This document shows, in pieces, positions 5,695 to 12,938 of a DNA stretch of 16,408 nucleotides. The stretch is from DATKCN01 sp035513175 (GTDB lineage Bacteria > Chloroflexota > Chloroflexia > Thermomicrobiales > CFX8): positions 1 through 16,408 of the forward strand of contig DATKCN010000202.1 in assembly GCA_035513175.1 (NCBI GenBank), written 5' to 3'. The translations under genes and the position numbers were made by a program. The notes below the pieces were generated by a model. That model saw only the letters and a list, made by a program, of their open reading frames with translations, had not been told where the DNA came from and did no database searches. Numbering within the stretch: position 1 is the first letter of the stretch; every line of letters starts with the position of its first letter.

Positions 5695-7878
5695 GTGCTG
5701 AGAAGCATCGCGCGCATCTGTTACCGCCAACGCTGGGCGACGCTGGGCATCTGGGTGCTCATCCTGATCGGCGTCTTCGCCATCAGCATCACATTCGGTG
5801 GCGAATCGCGCACCGAGTTCTCGTTGCCTGGCTCCGAAACGCAGGAGGCCGTCGAGATCCTCGAAGCCGGGGGCTTCGGCGACCGGGCCGGGATCCAGGC
5901 GCAGATCGTCTTCGAGGCTGAGAACGGCGTCAGGGACCCGGCGGTACAGACGGCAATGGAGGCCCTGTTCCAGCGCATCGAAGCCGAGGTCGCCGACGTT
6001 TCCATCATCAGTCCCTACTCGCCTGAGGGCCAGCGGCAGATTACCGACGATGGCCGCATCGCCTACGCCGAGGTGAACTTCGCCGAACGCAACATCGAGG
6101 AGTACACGACGGCCGCCGAGCAGATCGTCGCCATGCGGGATGAAATGGTTATCCCCGGCGCACAGCTCGAACTGGGCGGCGAGATGTTTATTGAGTTCAG
6201 TGAGCCCTCCAGCGAGCTGATCGGGGTCATCGCCGCCATCATCATCCTGCTGGTGGCCTTCGGCTCGCTGCTGGCCATGAGCCTGCCGATCATCACGGCG
6301 CTCTTTGGCGTTGGCGCCAGCATCGCCCTCGTCGGGCTGGTGGCCAACGTCATCGCCGTGCCTGACTTCACCACCGCCGTGGCTGCCATGATCGGCATCG
6401 GCGTCGGCATCGACTACTCCCTGCTTATCATCACCCGCTTCCGGAAGGGGCTGCACGATGGTCTGGAACCGGAAGCTGCCGTGCTGCGCGCCGCCGACAC
6501 GGCGGGACGTTCCGTGCTGTTCGCCGGGATCACGGTCGTCATCTCCGTCATGGGTCTGTTCGCGCTGAATCTCGACACCTTCCGCGCCGTTGCCGTGGCC
6601 GCCGCGCTGGCGGTGCTGATGACGATGATGGCGGCCCTGACACTGCTGCCCGCCCTGCTCGGCTTCGCTCGCGAGCGCATCGACAAGCTGGGCCTGCCGC
6701 ACCGTCGCCTGGCCGAGGGCCGGGAGCAGGACGGCATGTGGCAGCGCTGGAGCCGCTTCATCCAGCGCCGTCCGTGGCCGCCGCTGCTGGCCGCGCTGAC
6801 GCTGCTGCTGGTCCTCACCATCCCGCTCCTCGACCTGCGGCTGGGCTTCAGCGACGCGGGCAGCCGCGCGGAGACCGACACCACCCGCCGCGCCTACGAC
6901 CTGCTGTCCGTGGGCTTCGGACCCGGCTTCAACAGCCCGCTGATCCTGGTTGCCGAGCTGCCCGGCGGCGCGGCGGACCTGGCGGCCTTCGACACGCTGA
7001 CCGGCAGCCTGAACGGCGCGCCGGGCGTGGCCTACGCCTCGCCGCCGCAACCGAACGATGGCGGCTCGACCGCAATCAGCATTGTCGTCCCCACAACCTC
7101 TCCGCAGGACCCGGCAACCACCGATCTGGTGAAGCGGCTGCGCTCGGAGGTTATCCCGCCAGCGACGGCCGGGTCGACTGCCAACGTGCTCGTCGGCGGC
7201 GCACAGGCCGGGGTAGTCGACTTCGTGGACTACTCAGCCGTGCGCATGCCGATCTTCATCGGCGCGGTGCTGCTGCTCTCCTTCCTGCTGCTGATGGCCG
7301 TTTTCCGCAGCGTGCTGGTGGCATTCAAGGCCATCATCATGAACATGCTCTCGCTGGGCGCCTCGTTCGGCGTGATTGTGGCCGTCTTCCAGTGGGGCTG
7401 GGCAAAAGACCTGGTCGGCGTCAGCCAGGCCGGGCCCATCGAGGCCTGGGCGCCGCTGATGATCTTCGCCATCGTCTTCGGCCTGTCGATGGACTACGAG
7501 GTCTTCCTGCTCTCGCGCATCAAGGAGGAATACGACCGCACCGGCGACAACGCCAATGCCGTCTCCTCCGGCCTGGCCGCGACCGCGCGAGTCATCACGG
7601 CTGCCGCCGCCATCATGATCTGCGTCTTCGGCAGCTTCGTGCTCAGCAGCGAGACCGCGCTCAAGCTGCTCGGCTTCGGCATGGCGGTCGCCATCTTCGT
7701 GGACGCCACCATCGTGCGCATGATCGTTGTTCCGGCCACGATGGAACTGCTCGGCGACCGCAACTGGTGGCTGCCGGGCTGGCTGAAGAAAGTGCTGCCG
7801 AACATTACCGTCGACGTGCCGGATGAGGAGCCGACGCCGGGCATGGCGGCTGCAACGGCGAACGGTGGCTTCGACTAA
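5695..7878 (+). CDS. MMPL-family RND transporter
   Basis: The 727-residue protein has the internal two-fold repeat of the family. Each half has a TM helix (about 13-33 and 363-380), an extracytoplasmic domain (about 36-165 and 382-510) and a bundle of further TM helices. The Asp-Tyr pairs that carry the proton relay in MmpL proteins are present in both halves: GIGVGIDYS (D240, Y241) and VFGLSMDYEVFLLSR (D600, Y601). Family members export lipids, siderophores or hydrophobic compounds using the proton gradient. The substrate is not readable. The GTG start at 5695 is supported by AAGGGAAG 5-6 bases upstream. A cytoplasmic loop (about 325-360) separates the halves, and the C-terminus is short, unlike the long tails of some mycobacterial MmpL proteins. 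It may belong functionally with the two small genes upstream. Confidence 0.93.
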   Translation: MLRSIARICYRQRWATLGIWVLILIGVFAISITFGGESRTEFSLPGSETQEAVEILEAGGFGDRAGIQAQIVFEAENGVRDPAVQTAMEALFQRIEAEVADVSIISPYSPEGQRQITDDGRIAYAEVNFAERNIEEYTTAAEQIVAMRDEMVIPGAQLELGGEMFIEFSEPSSELIGVIAAIIILLVAFGSLLAMSLPIITALFGVGASIALVGLVANVIAVPDFTTAVAAMIGIGVGIDYSLLIITRFRKGLHDGLEPEAAVLRAADTAGRSVLFAGITVVISVMGLFALNLDTFRAVAVAAALAVLMTMMAALTLLPALLGFARERIDKLGLPHRRLAEGREQDGMWQRWSRFIQRRPWPPLLAALTLLLVLTIPLLDLRLGFSDAGSRAETDTTRRAYDLLSVGFGPGFNSPLILVAELPGGAADLAAFDTLTGSLNGAPGVAYASPPQPNDGGSTAISIVVPTTSPQDPATTDLVKRLRSEVIPPATAGSTANVLVGGAQAGVVDFVDYSAVRMPIFIGAVLLLSFLLLMAVFRSVLVAFKAIIMNMLSLGASFGVIVAVFQWGWAKDLVGVSQAGPIEAWAPLMIFAIVFGLSMDYEVFLLSRIKEEYDRTGDNANAVSSGLAATARVITAAAAIMICVFGSFVLSSETALKLLGFGMAVAIFVDATIVRMIVVPATMELLGDRNWWLPGWLKKVLPNITVDVPDEEPTPGMAAATANGGFD

Positions 7879-7895
7879 CCGACCCTGTTCCCTGA

Positions 7896-7920
7896 CCGCC
7901 GCTGGCCTGACGCGCGGCGG
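7896..7920. terminator. GC hairpin after the MMPL gene
   Basis: CCGCCGC and GCGGCGG form a 7-bp stem with an 11-base loop, 18 bases after the MMPL stop. No T-run follows, so it is only a candidate terminator. Confidence 0.3.
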
Positions 7921-8150
7921 CCGGGACCCATAGCGACATCGCGACTGACCCTCGATCCGTGGCCGCTGGCCCCGGTCCAGCCAGGGCTATGCCTGCAAAG
8001 CCAGCACAGCCCTCGAAAGGAGGCGGGAAACATGCACGACATTGGGATAGCGCTACCTTCAATCGCCTTGCTCAACCCGCTGGACTGGCCGAGCGCCGTC
8101 TACTTCCTGCCGATCGCTGCGCTGTTGCCGCTGCCGCGTCCTCCACCCTG

Positions 8151-8181
8151 CGTAGGGGAGGCCCCGGGGTGGCCTCCCGGG
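8151..8181 (+). repeat. Palindromic element, copy 1
   Basis: The sequence begins CGTAGGGGAGGCC and ends GGCCTCCCGGG, itself forming a hairpin with 8-bp arms around a C/G-rich loop. It is the reverse complement of copy 2 except for one base of length and one or two substitutions. Such GTAGGGG palindromes recur between genes in several Chloroflexota genomes as I recall them, which fits a REP-like dispersed element. Confidence 0.7.
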
Positions 8182-8249
8182 CCGGACACGCGGGCGGCCA
8201 GCCATGACATCCATGTTCGATACCGGTCGCCGGGTTGCGTGGCGGCTAA

Positions 8250-8280
8250 CCCGGGAGGCCCCGCGGGGCCTCCCCTACGC
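8250..8280 (-). repeat. Palindromic element, copy 2 (inverted)
   Basis: This copy starts CCCGGGAGGCCCC and ends CCTCCCCTACG. Its core is a perfect 22-bp palindrome (10-bp arms GGGAGGCCCC/GGGGCCTCCC around GC). It lies 68 bases from copy 1 in inverted orientation, so the pair could fold as two hairpins or one long stem, a BIME-like arrangement. It ends 45 bases before the chosen oxidase ATG. Confidence 0.75.
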
Positions 8281-8325
8281 GGCGTGAAGGGCTTGGCCAT
8301 ATCGAATGGAATGGACAGGAAGCAG

Positions 8326-9864
8326 ATGACGCCTGAGAACACCATGCGATCGCGCTGGACGACCTGTGGCTGCCTCGCGATGGCGGGCGGGGGCGTGCTG
8401 CTGATCGCCCTGCTGATCGTGGGCGGCGCCGCGTTCTGGTTCTACAATGACGCGCGGCAGAACAACGTTGGCGAGTTGGCGTTCGACAACCAGCTCAACG
8501 TCCCGCCATTGCTGGAGCCAACCATCGACGCCCAGGACCGCCTCGTCTTCGACCTGCGCTTCAGCGCCGGGCAGACCGAGCTGCTGCCCGGCACGCAGAC
8601 GCCGACCTGGGGGCTCAATGGAACATATCTCTCCCCAACCCTGCGCGCCACGCGCGGCGACGAGGTCGTCGTCCACGTTGAGAACGGCGTCGACGAGCCG
8701 ACGACGCTGCACTGGCACGGCATGCGCCTGCCTGCCGTCATGGACGGTGGGCCGCACCAGCTGATCGAGCCCGGCGACACCTGGTCGCCCGCCTGGACGG
8801 TAGATCAGCCCGCCGCGACGCTCTGGTTCCACCCGCATCTGCATGGCCGCACGGCTAACCACGTCTACCGTGGCGCGGCCGGGCTGTTCCTGCTCGACGA
8901 CGATGAGGCGAGCGCGCTGGAGATCCCGAGCGACTACGGCGTCGACGACGTGCCGCTCATCATCCAGGACAAGCAGTTCCACGACGGCGGAGAGCTCGAT
9001 GACAGGGGACACCTGCTCGGCAGCAACGGTGTGCTGGGGGACGAGATCCTGGTCAACGGCACGCATGCCCCGCACTTCGAGGCCACGACGACGCTGGTGC
9101 GCTTTCGGGTGCTGAACGCCTCGAACGCCCGCGTCTACAATCTCGGCTTCACCGACGGGCGCGAGTACATGCTGATCGGGACCGACTCCGGGCTGCTGGA
9201 AGCGCCGGTGAGCCTGACCCGTCTGCTGCTGTCGCCCGGCGAGCGCGCCGAGATCGTCGTGCGCGTCACTCCCGGCGACGAGGCGCTGTTGCGCAGCTAT
9301 CCGCTCGACATCGGCCTGGACTTCTGGAACCGGCGCATGAGCGGTGCGGACGACACTTTCGACATCCTGCTGGTGCGCGGCGCCGCTCAACTGACCGATT
9401 CGCCTGCCCTGCCCGCCACGCTGGCTAGCATCGACCGCCCCGAGGAAGCCGAGGCAATCACGACCCGCTCATTCCGGCTCAGCGGTCGCTCGATCAATGG
9501 CGAGTCGATGGACATGGCCCGCATCGACGCCGTTGTCGAAGCCGGGTCGGTCGAGATCTGGGAAATTCGCAACTCCAGCGGCAACCTGCACAGCTTCCAC
9601 GTGCACGACATCCATTTCGCCATTCTGGACATCGACGGCGCCGCGCCGCCGCCACACCTGCGGGGCTGGAAGGACACCGTCTTCATGCGCCCCGGAGGCG
9701 CCGTCCGCATCATCGCGCGCTTCGGGGAGCACACCGATCCGGAAACGCCGTACATGTTCCACTGCCACATCCTGTTCCACGAGGACGACGGCATGATGGG
9801 CCAGTTCGTCGTCATCGAGCCGAGTAGCGACCCGCCCGATTCGATCCCCCACGCGCGCCATTGA
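8326..9864 (+). CDS. Membrane-anchored multicopper oxidase (three cupredoxin domains)
   Basis: From the ATG at 8326 (AGGA 5 bases upstream) the protein has 512 residues. It has an Arg-bearing N-terminus, one TM helix (about 18-40) and then a cupredoxin-type body that should sit outside the membrane. All copper ligand motifs are intact: HWHG (H129, H131), HPHLHG (H169, H171), HSFHVH (H422, H425, H427) and HCHILFHEDDGM (H479, C480, H481, H485, M490). It should therefore hold a type 1 centre with axial Met and a trinuclear cluster, oxidising a substrate while reducing O2 to water. Cu(I), Mn(II) or phenolics are family options that cannot be told apart here. There is no Tat signal and no CueO-like Met-rich insert. 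Other in-frame starts are ATG 8311, 8344 and the strongly primed ATG 8032. Confidence 0.92.
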   Translation: MTPENTMRSRWTTCGCLAMAGGGVLLIALLIVGGAAFWFYNDARQNNVGELAFDNQLNVPPLLEPTIDAQDRLVFDLRFSAGQTELLPGTQTPTWGLNGTYLSPTLRATRGDEVVVHVENGVDEPTTLHWHGMRLPAVMDGGPHQLIEPGDTWSPAWTVDQPAATLWFHPHLHGRTANHVYRGAAGLFLLDDDEASALEIPSDYGVDDVPLIIQDKQFHDGGELDDRGHLLGSNGVLGDEILVNGTHAPHFEATTTLVRFRVLNASNARVYNLGFTDGREYMLIGTDSGLLEAPVSLTRLLLSPGERAEIVVRVTPGDEALLRSYPLDIGLDFWNRRMSGADDTFDILLVRGAAQLTDSPALPATLASIDRPEEAEAITTRSFRLSGRSINGESMDMARIDAVVEAGSVEIWEIRNSSGNLHSFHVHDIHFAILDIDGAAPPPHLRGWKDTVFMRPGGAVRIIARFGEHTDPETPYMFHCHILFHEDDGMMGQFVVIEPSSDPPDSIPHARH

Positions 9865-9930
9865 GCTGCGCCATGCCTCAACCCGGCAACGGACGTGCGA
9901 GCGCGGTAACCGACGCCCTCGCGCGTCTGC

Positions 9931-9959
9931 TTGGAGCGAACGGGTGTACGATGTACCGT
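9931..9959 (+). promoter_or_regulatory. Weak promoter candidate for the phosphatase gene
   Basis: TTGGAG (9931-9936) and TACCGT (9954-9959) are 17 bases apart, with a small GTAC-GAT-GTAC inverted repeat just inside. Each hexamer matches consensus at only about half its positions, so support is slight. Confidence 0.2.
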
Positions 9960-10000
9960 CTGCCGCTCCTGACGGCGCACGATGCGACGATCGACGAGGG

Positions 10001-10840
10001 ATGAGGAACGCGAGGGTGACTGTCTCCCGGCCCGCCACGCGGGGCCCATACGCCGCCGACCGGCGCATCGCCCACGGCGAGGATGTCTGGGACCGCACCC
10101 CGCCTCCGTACGACATCGTCGGCGACGTGCACGGCTGCATCGACGAGCTGAGGGACCTGCTGGATCTGCTCGGCTACCAGCCGGACGGCGACGGCGTGTG
10201 CCACCCCGAGGGCCGCACGCTCATCTTCCTGGGCGACCTGAACGACCGTGGCCCTAGCAGCATCGGCGTCTGGAAGCTGGCGCTGGCGTCGATCCGGCAG
10301 GGCGCGGCCCGCTACGTGCCCGGCAACCACGACAGCAAGTTCGTCCGCTACCTGATGGGCCGCGAGGTGCAGCTGACCCACGGGCTGGCCGCAACCGTCA
10401 TGGAGTTCCTCGACCTGCCGGAGCGTGAGCGCCGCCTGCTTGGCCACGAGATCGCTGAAACCCTCGCCAACACCCCGCCGTATCGCATTCTGCACGGCCG
10501 CCGTCTGGTCGTGGCCCACGCGGGCCTCGAAGAGTGGATGATCGGCAAGGTGACCACGACCGTCAGCGCCTTTGCCCGCTTCGGCGAGCGCACCGGCGAT
10601 GTCACCGAGCACGGCTTCCCCATCCGCCGCGACTGGGCCGCCGACTACAACGGCAAGGCCCTGATCGTCTACGGCCACACGCCGGTGCATGAGCCCGAGT
10701 TCCGCAACAACACCATCAACATCGACCAGGGCTGCGTGTTCGGCGGCGCTCTCACCGCGCTGCGCTATCCGGAGCGGGAGCTGGTCAGCGTCCCCGCCCG
10801 CCGCGTCTACGTCGAGCCCTCGATGGCCGCGCGGCGCTAA
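10001..10840 (+). CDS. Calcineurin-like metallophosphatase, Pnkp/PrpE type
   Basis: All motifs of the two-metal phosphoesterase fold are present: GDVHGC (41-46), GDLNDRGP (78-85), GNHD (108-111), VVAHAGL (H173) and YGHTP (H226). The arrangement HPEGRTLIFLGDLNDRGP, the THGLAATV helix and the tail INIDQGCVFGGALTALRYPERELVSVPAR closely recall the phosphatase domain of bacterial polynucleotide kinase-phosphatase and PrpE-type diadenosine tetraphosphatases. No kinase or ligase domain is attached or encoded nearby. Likely substrates are phosphate ends of nucleic acids or dinucleoside polyphosphates. The start is uncertain: ATG 10001 has GAGGG directly adjacent, while GTG 10016 has GAGGA at a better distance; GTG 9944 would lie inside the candidate promoter. 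The TAA overlaps the convergent stop of the TPP-enzyme gene. Confidence 0.88.
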   Translation: MRNARVTVSRPATRGPYAADRRIAHGEDVWDRTPPPYDIVGDVHGCIDELRDLLDLLGYQPDGDGVCHPEGRTLIFLGDLNDRGPSSIGVWKLALASIRQGAARYVPGNHDSKFVRYLMGREVQLTHGLAATVMEFLDLPERERRLLGHEIAETLANTPPYRILHGRRLVVAHAGLEEWMIGKVTTTVSAFARFGERTGDVTEHGFPIRRDWAADYNGKALIVYGHTPVHEPEFRNNTINIDQGCVFGGALTALRYPERELVSVPARRVYVEPSMAARR

Positions 10841-12672
10841 TCCCCATCCCGGCTGACCGTCTCGCGGATCTTCTCCTTCACCTTCTCGACCGCCCCGCCG
10901 CCATTGCCGGATGGCGCGGAGTAATCCTGAATCTTGCTGCGGAACAGGGTGACCGCGATGCGGCCCCGGTTCGGCTCGCCGCGCGCCAGCGCCTGCGCCA
11001 TGTGCAGCGCCTGCTCCGGCTTGATCTTCGACGGCATCGGCGGCTCGTACTGGTCGACGACCGCCTCGATGATGATCGGGCCTGCTGCCGCCAGCGCCAT
11101 GTCCAGCACGCTCCCGGCTTCATCTGGCCGCGTAATGCGATAGCCAGTCCCGCCGCAGGCCTCGGCAAACTTGACGAAGTCGATGTCGTGCAGCTGCACC
11201 CCGTACTCCGGGTTGCCCAGGAAGACCATCTGCTCCCACTGGATCATGCCCAGCGAGCCGTTCTTGAAGATCACCACCTTGATCGGCAGCTCGTACATCA
11301 CCGCGTTGGCAAACTCCGCCATCAGCTGTGAGAACGCCCCGTCGCCCACAATCGCCACCACCTGCCGCCCCGGGTAGGCGATCTGGGCCGCGATGGCGTA
11401 GGGCAGCGCGCTGGCCATGGTCGCCAGATTGCCGGAGCCGGAGGTCATCATGTCGCCACGGATGTCAATGTAGCGCGCCAGCCAGGTCGTCGTCGTGCCG
11501 CTGTCCCCGGTGATGATGGCGTCCGGCGCCAGCCGCTTGTTCAGCTCGAACGCCACCACCTGCGGCTTCATCGGCATGTCGTCGCGGGTGGCGCGGTCCT
11601 CCAGCAGCAGGCGCCAGTCGCGCATGCCCTCCTGCGCCTGCTCCAGGAAGCTCCGGTCGCGCTTGCGCTCCAGCAGCGGCAGCAGCAGTTCCAGCGTGGC
11701 CCGGCTGTCGCCCGCCAGCCCGACCTCGATCGGGTAACGCAGGCCGATGCGGGTCGGATCGTTGTCGATCTGCACCGCCGCTGCCTGACCAGGCGTAGGC
11801 AGGAATTCGATGTACGGGAACGATGTGCCGATCATCAGCAGCGTGTCGCACTCCTCCAGCGCCACCTCCGAGGGCCTCGTCCCCAGCAGCCCGATGCCGC
11901 CGGTCGTGAACGGTGAATCGTCCGGCACGGCGCTCTTGCCGAGGTACGGCTTGACGATCGGCGCCGCCAGCGTGTCCGCCAGTGACTCCAGCTCCGCTGC
12001 GGCACCGATGGCTCCACGCCCAGCCATGATGGCGACCTTCTCGCCGCGGTTCAGCACGTCCGCGGCTCGTTGCAGCTCGGCTGGCGGCGGAACCTGGATC
12101 ATGCGCAGCGACACCTGCTCGGCGGAGTGGCCGGGGATGTTCTTCTTCGAGTGCTGCTCCTCCTCGTGCTCCAGTTCCTGCAAGTCGACCGGGAAGGTGA
12201 TGTGCGCCACCGTGCCACGGGCGATCGCCGTGCGGATGGCCAGATTCGTAACGCCCCGCACGTGCGCGGGCCCCATGATGCGCTCGCTGTAGGCGGCCAC
12301 GTCGACGAACAGCCGGTCCAGGTTGACGTCCTGCTGGTAGTGGGTGCCGATCAAGTCGTGGTACGTCTGCCCGGTGATGGCCAGCACCGGCTGCCCGTCG
12401 AGCTTGGCGTCGTAGAGGCCATTAAGCAGGTGGATGCCGCCGGGGCCGGACGTCGCCAGGCACACGCCCAGCCTGCCGGTGAACTTGGCGTAGCCGCAGG
12501 CCGCGAAGGCCGCCGCTTCTTCGTGGCGCACCTGCACGAAGCGGATCTGCTCCTGCCGCACGCGCAACGACTCCATCAAGCCATTGATGCCGTCCCCCGG
12601 CAGGCCGAAGACGACCTCTACGCCCCAGTCGATCAGCGTTTCCACCATGATGTCGGCGGCTGTCTGTGCCAT
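10837..12672 (-). CDS. Thiamine-diphosphate enzyme, pyruvate oxidase / pyruvate:quinone oxidoreductase-like
   Basis: This 611-residue protein has the three-domain layout of the POX/acetolactate synthase superfamily. The N-terminal pyrimidine-binding domain has the catalytic Glu in VRHEEAAAFAA (E51). The central nucleotide/FAD-like domain is about 195-340. The diphosphate domain has GDGAF (D444) and N471 (FKNGSLG), which hold Mg2+. NGS replaces the common NNS, but the ligand Asn is kept. The sequence is closest in feel to PoxB-type pyruvate dehydrogenases (decarboxylating pyruvate to acetate and passing electrons on) rather than to biosynthetic acetolactate synthase; no small regulatory subunit gene is adjacent. 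The charged C-terminal helix (about 593-608) could be a membrane-contact peptide as in PoxB, but that is inference. AAGGAG 7 bases before the ATG supports the start. Confidence 0.88.
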   Translation of the reverse strand: MAQTAADIMVETLIDWGVEVVFGLPGDGINGLMESLRVRQEQIRFVQVRHEEAAAFAACGYAKFTGRLGVCLATSGPGGIHLLNGLYDAKLDGQPVLAITGQTYHDLIGTHYQQDVNLDRLFVDVAAYSERIMGPAHVRGVTNLAIRTAIARGTVAHITFPVDLQELEHEEEQHSKKNIPGHSAEQVSLRMIQVPPPAELQRAADVLNRGEKVAIMAGRGAIGAAAELESLADTLAAPIVKPYLGKSAVPDDSPFTTGGIGLLGTRPSEVALEECDTLLMIGTSFPYIEFLPTPGQAAAVQIDNDPTRIGLRYPIEVGLAGDSRATLELLLPLLERKRDRSFLEQAQEGMRDWRLLLEDRATRDDMPMKPQVVAFELNKRLAPDAIITGDSGTTTTWLARYIDIRGDMMTSGSGNLATMASALPYAIAAQIAYPGRQVVAIVGDGAFSQLMAEFANAVMYELPIKVVIFKNGSLGMIQWEQMVFLGNPEYGVQLHDIDFVKFAEACGGTGYRITRPDEAGSVLDMALAAAGPIIIEAVVDQYEPPMPSKIKPEQALHMAQALARGEPNRGRIAVTLFRSKIQDYSAPSGNGGGAVEKVKEKIRETVSRDGD

Positions 12673-12702
12673 TGCGCGCTCCTTATCCCGTTAGTTGTGT
12701 GT

Positions 12703-12748
12703 GCAGCTAATCGATCCGTGGACCTCGCCCCCGGTCGCAGCTAGTCGA
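12703..12748. repeat. Direct repeat upstream of the TPP-enzyme gene
   Basis: GCAGCTAATCGA (12703-12714) and GCAGCTAGTCGA (12737-12748) differ at one position in 12 and are 34 bases apart start to start. They lie 31-76 bases upstream of the TPP-enzyme ATG, in its promoter region, and might be paired regulator sites. No matching regulator is identified. Confidence 0.35.
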
Positions 12749-12938
12749 GATGCTGTCCGCAGGAAGGACGCCATCGGGGCTGGGGCCGAACGAGCAGGCG
12801 GACCCTGTCCGAAATATCACGACGCGCCTCTCCCTTTTGACGGCGCGGAGCGCTCCCCGCGACCGTATCTTCGGAGATGCGCCCGGCGCTGTTGCCGGTC
12901 GCGTCGATCGTTGGGGATCATGTATGGAGAGAGGAACA

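Larger units (their letters stand above)
7879..8325. other. Long leader of the multicopper oxidase gene
   Basis: The 447 bases between the MMPL and oxidase genes contain the hairpin at 7896-7920 and a near-ideal ribosome-binding site AAAGGAGG (8016-8023), 8 bases before an ATG at 8032. They also contain two palindromic elements in opposite orientation. The ORF from 8032 stays open and in frame through all of this into the oxidase, adding 98 residues. The first part (MHDIGIALPSIALLNPLDWP) is hydrophobic and might be a genuine short peptide. The part from about residue 41 is simply the translated repeat and is unlikely to be native protein. Confidence 0.5.

Noticed and set aside
5656..7050. 464-residue minus-strand ORF antisense to the MMPL gene
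   Set aside because: It is rich in Gln, Gly, Asp and Arg with no domain, is the complement of well-conserved MMPL codons, and has no sensible start signal; it is a GC-bias shadow. The same holds for 6738-7826 (+), 8275-9390 (-), 9387-10049 (-), 9878-10690 (-), 13002-14135 (-) and 2273-2839 (-).
8151..8280. CRISPR repeats
   Set aside because: There are only two units, in inverted orientation and each self-palindromic, with no regular spacer series or cas genes.
10837..12672. Copper or metal resistance cluster spanning the oxidase to the TPP enzyme
   Set aside because: No copper chaperone, P-type ATPase, or metal-sensing Cys motif in the regulators was seen; the genes lie on different strands and look functionally unrelated.
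12837..12871. TTGACG ... TATCTT as a promoter for the secreted-protein gene
   Set aside because: The spacing is 23 bases, too long for a sigma70 promoter; no better pair was found there.
12750..12938. Upstream extension of the secreted protein from ATG 12750
   Set aside because: It would place 63 mostly polar residues before an obvious signal peptide, and its start lies close to the direct repeats in the intergenic region.
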